This document shows positions 1-6,618 of a stretch of DNA of 13,266 nucleotides, piece by piece. The number at the start of each line of letters is the position of its first letter. The first letter of the stretch is position 1. The notes under the pieces were generated by a model, which made no database searches, was not told the origin of the DNA, and saw only the letters and a list, made by a program, of their open reading frames with translations. The DNA comes from Desulfobacteraceae bacterium UBA5623. GTDB taxonomy: Bacteria > Desulfobacterota > DSM-4660 > Desulfatiglandales > Desulfatiglandaceae. Location of the stretch: NCBI GenBank assembly GCA_002424495.1, contig DIKH01000308.1, positions 6,204-19,469 of the forward strand, written 5' to 3'. The position numbers and the translations under genes are program-made.

Positions 1-1180
1 GCATGTTGATGGAAAATCCGAAAAGCCCCAGCACCGCAAATGTCCCCAAGAGCACAACCGGCACCGCGATGGTAGGAATCAGGGTCGCCCGGATGTTTCC
101 AAGAAAAAGATATATGATCAGAAACACCAGCAGGATCGCCTCAAAAAGGGTCTTGACCACCTCGCCGATCGCCACCTTTGTAAATGGGGTGGTGTCATAA
201 GGATAAACAACCTTCATGCCCGTGGGGAAATATCTGCTCATCTCTTCCAGTTTTGTCTTGACGGCCTTGGCCGTATCCAGTGCATTGGCGCCAGGGGTCT
301 GCCTAATGGCAAGGGCTGATGCGGGCTTGCCGTTAAAATGGGTGTTGAGATCATAGAATTCCGTTCCCAATTCCGTGCGTCCGACATCACGAATATGCAC
401 GATGGAGCCGTCCGGGTTGATGCGGATGGGGATGGTCGCGAACTCTTCCGGGGTCTGGAGCAGGTTCTGGACAATTATGGCGGCATTCAGGCGCTGACCT
501 TCCACTGCCGGCACACCGCCGAACTGACCTGCGGAAACCTCTACGTTATAAGCCCGCAGGGCCATGGAAACATCTTCTACTGTCAGATTATAATCGGTCA
601 GTTTGTCAGGATCGAGCCAAACCCGCATGGCATATTGAGATCCGAAGTTTTGCACCTCGCCCACACCTGGCACACGCGACAGCACCTTTTCAAGGTTGGA
701 TTGGGCGTAGTCCCTCAGGTCATTACCGTCCATGCTGCCGTCTTCCGAGATCAGACCCACTATTATCAGCCAGTTCTTGGTGGATTTGCTTACCTTGACT
801 CCCTGGCGCTGAACAACCTGAGGAAGGCTCGCCATAGCGAGCTGTAGCTTGTTCTGGACCTCGGACCACGCCAGGTCAGGATCAGTCCCAGGGGCAAATG
901 TGAGCTCAACCCGGGAGGCCCCGGCGGAATCACTGGTGGCGAAAAGATACAGCAGCTTATCAAAGCCGGTCATCTTCTGTTCAATAATCTGTGTTACACT
1001 GTTTTCAACCGTCTCAGCCGAGGCACCCGGATAAAAGGAATCAACCGCGATGGACGGGGGCGCTATCGGGGGATATTGCGATATGGGCAGGTTATAAATA
1101 GAAAGACCCCCGGCCACCATTATGATAATGGCGATGACCCACGCAAAGACGGGGCGATCCAGAAAGAATTTTGACAACAT
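1..1180 (-). CDS. RND multidrug efflux pump, AcrB/MexB (HAE1) type, N-terminal part only
   Basis: Inner-membrane proton-driven drug exporter, the pump of a tripartite efflux complex. The reverse strand from 1180 reads MLSKFFLDRPVFAWVIAII and stays open for about 393 codons to the window edge, so the C-terminal ~60% of a usual ~1,040-residue protein is missing. Matches to AcrB are unmistakable: the FFLDRPVFAWVIAI first membrane helix, the QYPPIAPP segment, NKLQLAM, FGSQYAMRVW, GANALDTA, VYPYDTTPF, and EVVKTLFEAILLVFLIIYLFLGN, which begins the second membrane segment. The start ATG has GGAGGGG at 1185-1191 with 4-nt spacing. It lies 13 nt after the adaptor gene, so the two are co-transcribed. 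No in-frame stop or frameshift is visible. The substrate cannot be told from this part. The outer-membrane factor, if in the operon, would lie beyond the left edge. Confidence 0.95.
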   Translation of the reverse strand, partial: MLSKFFLDRPVFAWVIAIIIMVAGGLSIYNLPISQYPPIAPPSIAVDSFYPGASAETVENSVTQIIEQKMTGFDKLLYLFATSDSAGASRVELTFAPGTDPDLAWSEVQNKLQLAMASLPQVVQRQGVKVSKSTKNWLIIVGLISEDGSMDGNDLRDYAQSNLEKVLSRVPGVGEVQNFGSQYAMRVWLDPDKLTDYNLTVEDVSMALRAYNVEVSAGQFGGVPAVEGQRLNAAIIVQNLLQTPEEFATIPIRINPDGSIVHIRDVGRTELGTEFYDLNTHFNGKPASALAIRQTPGANALDTAKAVKTKLEEMSRYFPTGMKVVYPYDTTPFTKVAIGEVVKTLFEAILLVFLIIYLFLGNIRATLIPTIAVPVVLLGTFAVLGLFGFSINM

Positions 1181-1193
1181 GATGCCCCTCCGT

Positions 1194-2396
1194 TTATTTG
1201 CTTTGCGGGCTGCCGGGCGGCATTTCCGGTGAGCCTTTTTTATCTGAGCCTGCCTCGAAGGGCACCACCTTCACGCTGACTCCGGGCCTCAGTCTTTGCA
1301 TTCCCTCGACGATCACTTGATCGCCTGGCTGAAGCCCTGATGATACAAGCCATTTATCCCCTATGGCGCGATCAAGCGTGAGCATACGCTGCCCGATTTT
1401 GCCCTCCGCCTCCGCGATAAGCGCAAGGGGGTTACCCTTGGGGTCGCGTGTCACGGCCTGCTGAGGGATTAGGATCGCCTTATCGTTTATGCCTTCCTTG
1501 ACTATCGCCCTTACGAACATTCCCGGCAATAAAGTACCATCAGGATTGGGGACGATAATTCGCAGAATAACAGTGCCGGTTGATGGGTCCACGGTGACAT
1601 CGCGAAATTGAAGTTTCCCTTCCGAGGCATACGGCATGCCGTCTTCCAGGATGATTTTGGCTTCGTTGTGGTTTTCTCCGTTTTGATTCAGTCTGCCGTC
1701 ATTTAACCTGCGCTTCAGACGTTGGAGTTCTGTGGTGGACTGGGTTACATCCACATAAATCGGATTTAACTGTTGAATGGTGGTCAGGGCCACTGGCTGA
1801 TACGCGGCCGCCAGGGCACCGTCGGTTACGCCGGATATGCCGATACGGCCTGAGATGGGTGCAATGATACGGCTGTAACCCAGATTGATCTCCGAAGTCT
1901 GAACAGCCGCCTTCCAGTACTCTATGTCTGCCTCAGCCTGCCTTAAGGCCGCGGCGGCATCATCGCATTCCTGCTGGCTGACCGCCTTGTCGGAAAGCAA
2001 CTCATTATAGCGGATGGTCCTCAGACGGATGGCAGGCAGGCCGGCTTCAGCCCTCCCGAGGGCGGCCTTTGCATTGTCCAGCGCAGCCTGAAAAGGGGCC
2101 GGATCAATCTGGTAGAGGGTGTCTCCGGCCTTGACATCGGCGCCTTCTGTAAAAAGGCGTTTCTGTATAATACCACTCACCTGGGGCCGTATCTCAGCGA
2201 TGCGAAAGGCGGATGTTCGGCCAGGCAGTTCAGTGGTCAGCTCAACCTGTTGCAAGGCAACTTTAACCACGGCCACTTCAGGGGCAGGAAAGGGAGGAGG
2301 TTGATGAGATCGGTCGCAACCGCAAAGCAGGAGGCCAAACAGCAAAGCCGTTAAGACAATGCCAGGTTTAGGTTTGACAGTTAATCTTTGTTTCAT
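1194..2396 (-). CDS. RND efflux periplasmic adaptor lipoprotein (AcrA/MexA, HlyD_D23 family)
   Basis: Membrane fusion protein that bridges the RND pump to the outer-membrane channel. It is 400 residues from ATG 2396, which has GGAG at 2403-2406 with 6-nt spacing; an in-frame GTG at 2408 would add four residues and lacks such a site. Residues 1-27 form a lipoprotein signal ending in LLCGC, so Cys27 is lipidated. Asp28 at +2 is the inner-membrane retention signal in E. coli, which fits the adaptor's expected location. Then come the first lipoyl half (about 66-98, RPQVSGIIQKRLFTEGADVKAG), an alpha-hairpin (about 100-165), the second lipoyl half (about 172-190, YSRIIAPISGRIG), a beta-barrel (about 265-300, VDPSTGTV and LLPGMFV) and the membrane-proximal domain. 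It is second in the TetR-adaptor-pump operon. Confidence 0.95.
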   Translation of the reverse strand: MKQRLTVKPKPGIVLTALLFGLLLCGCDRSHQPPPFPAPEVAVVKVALQQVELTTELPGRTSAFRIAEIRPQVSGIIQKRLFTEGADVKAGDTLYQIDPAPFQAALDNAKAALGRAEAGLPAIRLRTIRYNELLSDKAVSQQECDDAAAALRQAEADIEYWKAAVQTSEINLGYSRIIAPISGRIGISGVTDGALAAAYQPVALTTIQQLNPIYVDVTQSTTELQRLKRRLNDGRLNQNGENHNEAKIILEDGMPYASEGKLQFRDVTVDPSTGTVILRIIVPNPDGTLLPGMFVRAIVKEGINDKAILIPQQAVTRDPKGNPLALIAEAEGKIGQRMLTLDRAIGDKWLVSSGLQPGDQVIVEGMQRLRPGVSVKVVPFEAGSDKKGSPEMPPGSPQSK

Positions 2397-2443
2397 GGGG
2401 ATCTCCACATCAAAATAAATTAATTAAAACAGCAATAAAAGGA

Positions 2444-3070
2444 TTATATAGGATCTATCAGCCCTTTAAAGAAGATGTTTAAAATCGTGTCAGGATCTTC
2501 CGGATAGGCATTGAATTCAGGATCTTCGACCCAAAGAAAAAGAAAGCCGTTGCAGATACTGTCAAGGGCGACTGCCAGGTAATAGGGCTTTGCGATCTTT
2601 TTAAACTTCTTCTGTTTTATCCCGTTTTCAAATACCGAGGCCAGGGTATTCAGAAATTGGCCATATCGTTTGCGGATCTCATTATCAAGGCCGGCCATTA
2701 TATTGAAACTGGCCCCCCTGGTCTCAGCGAAATAGATACGGATAAAGGAAACATTCTCACGGAAAAGCTCACCTTTGGCCTTGACATAATTGCGCAGTTT
2801 CTCAATCTCGTCATCCGCGTTTTCTAATGCCGCGGCGAGGGAAACATGAAACACATCGGCCCGCTCCAGGATAAGGACCTTGTACAGGTCTTCTTTATTT
2901 TTGAAGAACTTATACAGGGTTCCAATGGCGAATTCTGCCTTTTCGGCAATCTCCTGCATGGAGACGTTGTGAAAACCCTTTTCCGAGAAAAGTCTGAGGG
3001 CGGCGGCAAGCATTTCCTGCCGCTGTCTCAGCTTTTCTCTTTCTCGCCTTGAAAGTTTTTCGTTTTCCAT
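2444..3070 (-). CDS. TetR/AcrR family transcriptional regulator
   Basis: Likely local repressor of the efflux operon. The start is taken at ATG 3070 (208 residues), because GGAGG at 3078-3082 sits 7 nt upstream. The longer reading frame to 3148 would run through the promoter and operator region. Residues about 14-61 are a typical TetR HTH domain: MLAAALRLFSEKGFHNVSMQ, EIAEKAEFAIGTLYKFFKNK, then EDLYK. The remaining ~147 residues are helical and form the ligand/dimer domain. The stop lies 47 nt before the adaptor start with no terminator between, so the regulator is the first gene of the operon. Autoregulation is suggested by a 16-bp palindrome over its promoter. The inducing ligand is unknown. 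Confidence 0.93.
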   Translation of the reverse strand: MENEKLSRREREKLRQRQEMLAAALRLFSEKGFHNVSMQEIAEKAEFAIGTLYKFFKNKEDLYKVLILERADVFHVSLAAALENADDEIEKLRNYVKAKGELFRENVSFIRIYFAETRGASFNIMAGLDNEIRKRYGQFLNTLASVFENGIKQKKFKKIAKPYYLAVALDSICNGFLFLWVEDPEFNAYPEDPDTILNIFFKGLIDPI

Positions 3071-3108
3071 TGCATGACCTCCAGAGGTAGGACTTTTGGC
3101 GAAATATG

Positions 3109-3124
3109 AATATGACGTCATATT
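3109..3124. promoter_or_regulatory. Perfect 16-bp palindrome, candidate TetR operator
   Basis: AATATGACGTCATATT is its own reverse complement. It overlaps the -10 element and the expected start site of the efflux-operon promoter, 39 bp upstream of the TetR start codon. TetR-family dimers usually bind palindromes of this size near their own promoter, so occupation here would block RNA polymerase. That this TetR binds it is inference. Confidence 0.6.
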
Positions 3125-3148
3125 ATATAACAGGAACTCACATGTCAA
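3122..3148 (-). promoter_or_regulatory. Probable sigma-70 promoter of the TetR-efflux operon
   Basis: On the minus strand a perfect -35 TTGACA (3143-3148) is followed either by TATAAT at 3122-3127 with a short 15-nt spacer, or by TAATAT at 3120-3125 with 17 nt. Either choice puts the transcription start near 3110-3115 and gives a leader of about 40-45 nt before the start at 3070. Inferred from sequence match only. Confidence 0.55.
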
Positions 3149-3188
3149 TAAAGTTCTTGGAGGCTTTTGATCAGCCCAAAAAAAGCAC

Positions 3189-3216
3189 TTAGCGGTTAGT
3201 TATTGGCGATTGAGGA
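3189..3216 (+). repeat. TTAGC-type heptad repeat, copy 1
   Basis: Four 7-nt units start at 3189, 3196, 3203 and 3210 (TTAGCGG, TTAGTTA, TTGGCGA, TTGAGGA), all keeping TT at the start. It lies in the gap between the divergent TetR and adenine-deaminase-like genes. Related units recur at 5096-5109 and 9265-9292. It resembles short tandemly repeated (STRR-like) intergenic repeats; its function is unknown. Confidence 0.45.
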
Positions 3217-3319
3217 AAAACTGTCACAAAATTAAGATTTGATCCTGACACAGGGTTTGTGCAAAATTGGCGTTAACGGATATACATGAGTTTGAAAATG
3301 ATCTCCATGAGAGGAATCC

Positions 3320-5068
3320 ATGAAAGCACAATTTTTTTTGGATCGTGAATCACTTATTTCCATTGCCCTAGGAAAGAAAGATGCCGACTTGTACCTGGCA
3401 AACGGTCGGATAGTAAACGTCTTCACCGGTGAAGTCCTGACCAATCGTGGCGTTGCCATCGGCAAGGGCGGTATCGCCTATGTGGGCCCCAACACGGACA
3501 TGGTCGGAAAGGATACGGAACTTATTGATTGTAAAGGTTCTTATATCCTTCCCGGTTATGTGGAGGCCCACTGTCATACGGATTTTCTTAACAGTCCGCG
3601 GGCATTTGGTGAACAAGTGCTGTCCATGGGAACCACTACGCTTTTGACGGAACTGATTATTGCCGAGGTGCTCGGGTCAAAAGGCATTGACTACATGCTG
3701 AGGGTCACAGAAGACCTCCCCATAAAATTTTTCATAAGTTTGCCTTCTTCACTCCCACCCTATCCGGAAATAGAGGGCATTGATTATGTCCCGCTTTCCG
3801 ATATGAAAAGGTATTCAGACCATCCGCGCGTCTTGGCCCTGGGGGAAATTACCCCGTGGCCCAGAATAATGGCCCTGGACGCCACAATTCTGGAGAAAAT
3901 CCGTTTTGCCCTTGATCACGGTCTATTGGTCGAGGGACATCTGACAGGATGCAAAAATCATGAAATCAACGCGCTGACATCCGCAGGCATCACTTCCTGC
4001 CATGAATCCATAACTGCAAAAGAGGCCAAAGAGAAATTGGAGCTTGGTCTGTATGTGATGTTGCGCCACGGGTCTGTGAGGAGGGATCTCGATCAATTGA
4101 GCAGCTTGATCACGGATAATCCCCGTTTAAACACCTCAAGAATCATACTGACCGTTGACCTGATGAATCCGGAGGACCTGCTCCGGTATGGCTACACAAA
4201 CTATCTGATAAAAAGCGCCACGGAATTTGGCATTGATCCCATCAAGGCCGTCCAGATGGTCACCATCAACCCTGCAACATATCTCGGTCTGGACAGGGTC
4301 CTGGGCAGTATCGCCCCTGGGCGGATTGCCGACATTCTGATTATGGAAAGACTCGAAGAGGGCCTTCCGCAAACGGTGATAGCCAACGGGAAGGTGGTTG
4401 TACAATCGGGAAGACTATGCCAAGGGGCAGTGTCGCCGCAATCTTTAGAGCAAGTCCTGCTGCCGGACTACTGGCCTGAAAAGAGGTTTTTCCCAAAGGA
4501 TTTCCATATCCCCGCACCTGATAACGCCTCGGCCACAGTAAACTTTCCGGTCATCAAGATCATCAATAAGACTATCACCAAACGCATGGACAAGGAAATC
4601 CCGATAACAGGCGGAGAGGTGAAGGCCATGCCTGAAGAGGGGATCATAAAGGTAAGCGTCATAGGCCGTGAAGGAGCCGCTACGGGCCTCTTGCATGGTT
4701 TTGGCAATATCGGGGGGCTGGGCACTAGCATAGGGGTGTTCAATTATTTTGTTATCCTGGGAAGTAGTGATCAGGATATGGCCGCAGCCGCAAACAGGAT
4801 GCTGGATTTGAATGGCGGCGTCGTGCTTGTAAAGGACGGAAACATCCTCTCTGAAATCCCATTGCCCATTGGGGGCATTCAGTCAACGCAAGATATGAAG
4901 ACATTGGTCCGGCAACTAACGGCGATGAAAACCAGTTTGAAGGGATTTGGGTGTGAACTGGATGACCCCATGTTTACCATCCATTTCCTGTGCCTGACAG
5001 GGCTTCCGTATATCCGGATACTGCCAAAAGGGATCATGGATATTGTCACCCGAAAAATCCTCTTATAA
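3320..5068 (+). CDS. Divergent adenine deaminase-like amidohydrolase
   Basis: Member of the adenine deaminase (Ade) branch of the amidohydrolase superfamily; true Ade converts adenine to hypoxanthine and ammonia in purine salvage. It has 582 residues, the normal family length, from ATG 3320 with AGAGGA upstream. The N-terminal cap (about 21-75) leads to a metal-binding TIM barrel with H84-x-H86, E176 in ALGE, H207 in VEGH, H228-E229 and D280 in TVDLMNPEDLL. The C-terminal Ade domain (about 410-582) contains ILSEIPLPIGGI and LDDPMFTIHFL. Oddities: the family HVHIES motif reads HCHTDF, the TDD motif reads VDL, and the HDSHN segment of the C-terminal domain is replaced by GVFNYF (472-477). The metal core is kept, so it is probably an enzyme, but the substrate may not be adenine. 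It is monocistronic and divergent from the efflux operon. Confidence 0.85.
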   Translation: MKAQFFLDRESLISIALGKKDADLYLANGRIVNVFTGEVLTNRGVAIGKGGIAYVGPNTDMVGKDTELIDCKGSYILPGYVEAHCHTDFLNSPRAFGEQVLSMGTTTLLTELIIAEVLGSKGIDYMLRVTEDLPIKFFISLPSSLPPYPEIEGIDYVPLSDMKRYSDHPRVLALGEITPWPRIMALDATILEKIRFALDHGLLVEGHLTGCKNHEINALTSAGITSCHESITAKEAKEKLELGLYVMLRHGSVRRDLDQLSSLITDNPRLNTSRIILTVDLMNPEDLLRYGYTNYLIKSATEFGIDPIKAVQMVTINPATYLGLDRVLGSIAPGRIADILIMERLEEGLPQTVIANGKVVVQSGRLCQGAVSPQSLEQVLLPDYWPEKRFFPKDFHIPAPDNASATVNFPVIKIINKTITKRMDKEIPITGGEVKAMPEEGIIKVSVIGREGAATGLLHGFGNIGGLGTSIGVFNYFVILGSSDQDMAAAANRMLDLNGGVVLVKDGNILSEIPLPIGGIQSTQDMKTLVRQLTAMKTSLKGFGCELDDPMFTIHFLCLTGLPYIRILPKGIMDIVTRKILL

Positions 5069-5095
5069 TTACACCACAGCATATTGAAATTCTTC

Positions 5096-5109
5096 AGCTA
5101 ACGGCTAAA
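5096..5109 (-). repeat. TTAGC-type heptad repeat, copy 2 (short)
   Basis: Read on the minus strand, two 7-nt units TTAGCCG and TTAGCTG occur in the gap between the deaminase-like gene and the sigma gene. They match the units at 3189-3216 and 9265-9292, but in the opposite orientation. Confidence 0.35.
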
Positions 5110-5130
5110 AGCTTTTCTGGCTTAAAAAAA

Positions 5131-5157
5131 TGTAACCCTTTTACGTGCGGTACGTTA
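5131..5157 (+). promoter_or_regulatory. ECF-type promoter of the sigma operon (autoregulatory candidate)
   Basis: TGTAACC (5131-5137), 13 nt, TACGTTA (5151-5157). TGTAAC and CGTTA resemble -35 and -10 elements of ECF sigma promoters, 16 nt apart. The same bipartite motif with the same 13-nt gap occurs at 6562-6588 before the last gene of the module. The -10 ends only 10 nt before the sigma start codon, so the transcript would have almost no leader. Confidence 0.68.
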
Positions 5158-5167
5158 TAAAGGAAGG

Positions 5168-5632
5168 ATGAATTTATATAGAGAATTCTACCAGGAACAT
5201 AAGTCTAAGTTGTTTAATTACCTGATGCGAATGACCGGGGACTATGACCTTGCAAGGGATCTCATGCAGGAGAGTTTCACCCGCTATCTTGAGCATTACA
5301 ATGATAGGCCTCAAAGCGCATCCTTGCTTTATACCATAGCACGGAACGCACTTTTGGATAATCATCGAAGGCGGGAGCGTACAATTGCGTTTAATGAAGA
5401 GGAAGAAATTCAGGCCGGTAATGATCACGAACAGATGCACTTGGTCCGGGACGAATACAGGCGTGTGCTTTTGGCCATGCGTCAGCTTGAAGAGGTCGAA
5501 AGAGATATCCTTGCCCTCGTTATCAGCACAAATCTTTCTTACAAGGAGATTTCTTCAATCACCGGGATCAGTGAAGCCAATGTCAAGGTGAAAGTCCACC
5601 GCGCCCGGGTTAAGCTAAGAGAGATAATTTAA
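5168..5632 (+). CDS. ECF-type RNA polymerase sigma factor (sigma-70 family)
   Basis: Alternative sigma factor that directs RNA polymerase to a small envelope-related regulon. It has 154 residues, close to the minimum for ECF sigmas. Region 2 spans about 4-71: LFNYLMRMTGDYDLARDLMQ is region 2.1-2.2, and LLYTIARNALLDNHRRRER is region 2.3-2.4. Region 4 spans about 98-152, with the helix-turn-helix SYKEISSITGISEANVKVKV followed by HRARVKLRE. A short acidic linker (77-90) joins them, and there is no C-terminal extension. The start ATG is preceded directly by AAAGGAAGG, and starting later would delete region 2.1. The next gene begins 11 nt after the stop and is a membrane protein in the usual anti-sigma position. 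A matching promoter directly upstream suggests self-activation. Its closest ECF subgroup cannot be assigned from reading alone. Confidence 0.95.
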   Translation: MNLYREFYQEHKSKLFNYLMRMTGDYDLARDLMQESFTRYLEHYNDRPQSASLLYTIARNALLDNHRRRERTIAFNEEEEIQAGNDHEQMHLVRDEYRRVLLAMRQLEEVERDILALVISTNLSYKEISSITGISEANVKVKVHRARVKLREII

Positions 5633-5646
5633 GAAGGAGGCCGATG

Positions 5647-6189
5647 ATGGATCATATCATCAGTATGTTTTTGGACAATGAATTGGGCCTGGATGACAAA
5701 ATAGATTTTATCAGTAAGGTGCACGGTGACAAGACATTCAGAGACCAAACCGTTGAACTTCTGGAGCAGGAAAAGTTTCTCCGCTCTGATGTGGTGGAGC
5801 GGACCCCTCAGATCAAGTTGCCTTTGAAAAAAAGTTTTGTAATGCCATTATGGCGTCCAATCGCTGCCATTGGAGGGGCTCTGGCAGCAGCATTGCTTGT
5901 ATTGATTCTTTCCGTTCCCTCCGAGATTAGCCCCCAAACCATTCACCGATTTGTGATTTACCGGCCGGATATAAGCCATGCGGAGATCAGCGGGAGTTTC
6001 ACCAACTGGCAGAATCGCCCCATGGATAGAGTGGGCGATACCGGTTACTGGGAGATTACATTAAATGTCCCCAAGGGGGAGCACCGGTTTATATATATCC
6101 TTGACGGGCAGCAGAGGTTCCCTGACCCAACTCTTCCTGACCGGGAGGAAGATGATTTCGGTGGAGAGAATTCGATTCTGTCTGTTTAG
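5647..6189 (+). CDS. Putative membrane anti-sigma factor with C-terminal AMPK-beta/CBM48-like glycan-binding domain
   Basis: Probable anti-sigma factor that holds the upstream ECF sigma at the membrane. AAGGAGG (5634-5640) fits ATG 5647 (180 residues) better than ATG 5644. Residue numbers here count from 5644. Residues 1-60 are a short charged helical cytoplasmic part (MFLDNELGLDDKIDFISKV) like the 'few-residue start of anti-sigma' pattern, without a HxxxCxxC zinc motif. Residues about 70-91 are one membrane helix (PIAAIGGALAAALLVLILSV). Residues about 98-181 face the periplasm and match an E-set AMPK-beta/CBM48 domain: ISGSFTNWQ, MDRVGDTGYWEI, VPKGEHRFIYILDGQQRFPDP, DDFGGENSILSV. The first glycogen-contact Trp of AMPK-beta (NNW) is kept as W122. 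The second Trp and the Lys are not. Binding of a sugar or a protein partner is inference. Confidence 0.82.
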   Translation: MDHIISMFLDNELGLDDKIDFISKVHGDKTFRDQTVELLEQEKFLRSDVVERTPQIKLPLKKSFVMPLWRPIAAIGGALAAALLVLILSVPSEISPQTIHRFVIYRPDISHAEISGSFTNWQNRPMDRVGDTGYWEITLNVPKGEHRFIYILDGQQRFPDPTLPDREEDDFGGENSILSV

Positions 6190-6242
6190 GTCTTGCGTCA
6201 AAGCTGCGGGGCCGTTTTTAAACGGGTCCTCAGGGGAAACAG

Positions 6243-6566
6243 ATGAAGAAGTCTGCATATATAGTCTTCCTCTTGGTCCTGACAGGATGTTGGGGAGGAC
6301 ATCATTATCAGGAAAAAAATGGTATGGTCAGTATATATCTTAAAGAAGCCGATGCAGACAAGGTATCTTTTGCCTCTTCCTTAGACGGCTATAAACTCCA
6401 TGAGGCGGATAAGATTAATGATGATACATGGGTAGTCCGGGTTCCATCTTCCAAGGAGTTTAAATATTTCTATATAGTGGATGGAGATGTTTATGTCCCG
6501 GCATGCAGAATAACGGAAAAGGACGATTTTGGATCGGAAAATTGCATATATGTCCCTGGGATGTAA
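6243..6566 (+). CDS. Small lipoprotein with degenerate CBM48-like domain
   Basis: A 107-residue lipoprotein with AGGGGA 5 nt before the ATG. The signal peptide ends at LTGC, so Cys16 is lipidated, and Trp17 at +2 suggests outer-membrane sorting by the E. coli rule. The rest (about 27-105) parallels the periplasmic domain of the preceding protein: VSIYLKEADADKVSFASSLD, DDTWVVRVPSS, FKYFYIVDGDVYVPA, then DDFGSENCIYV, which aligns with DDFGGENSILSV. The NW carbohydrate motif is absent (SSLDGY instead). Two cysteines (88 and 101) may form a disulfide in the periplasm. It lies 53 nt after the anti-sigma gene with no terminator, so it is third in the sigma operon. It is likely a duplicated and diverged partner domain, perhaps a regulator of the anti-sigma factor; the role is unproven. 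Confidence 0.8.
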   Translation: MKKSAYIVFLLVLTGCWGGHHYQEKNGMVSIYLKEADADKVSFASSLDGYKLHEADKINDDTWVVRVPSSKEFKYFYIVDGDVYVPACRITEKDDFGSENCIYVPGM

Positions 6567-6588
6567 CCTTTCTGCGGCTTGTACGTTA
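6562..6588 (+). promoter_or_regulatory. Second ECF-type promoter, for the secreted helical protein
   Basis: TGTAACC (6562-6568), 13 nt, TACGTTA (6582-6588): identical boxes and gap to the promoter at 5131-5157, while the spacer sequences differ. The TAA stop of the lipoprotein gene (6564-6566) lies inside the -35 box. A start near 6595 would give a ~25-nt leader before GTG 6619. Confidence 0.7.
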
Positions 6589-6618
6589 TGGTAACAGAAA
6601 GCGATAGGAGAGAATTAG

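Noticed and set aside
542..551. TACGTTATAA, identical to the -10 region of the sigma promoter
   Set aside because: It lies inside the RND coding sequence, and the position 13 nt upstream (522-528) reads AACTGAC, not TGTAACC. It is taken as chance.
338..847. Long plus-strand open frame (169 codons)
   Set aside because: It lies opposite the RND pump gene, whose reverse-strand translation matches AcrB throughout. The plus-strand translation shows no recognisable domain.
3071..3148. N-terminal extension of the TetR frame by 26 codons
   Set aside because: It would cover the promoter and the palindrome, while ATG 3070 has a good GGAGG. The extra residues do not resemble TetR proteins.
6212..6225. 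CCGTTTTTAAACGG hairpin between anti-sigma and lipoprotein genes
   Set aside because: The stem is only 6 bp with a 2-nt loop and no T-run after it. It is unlikely to terminate or separate the operon.
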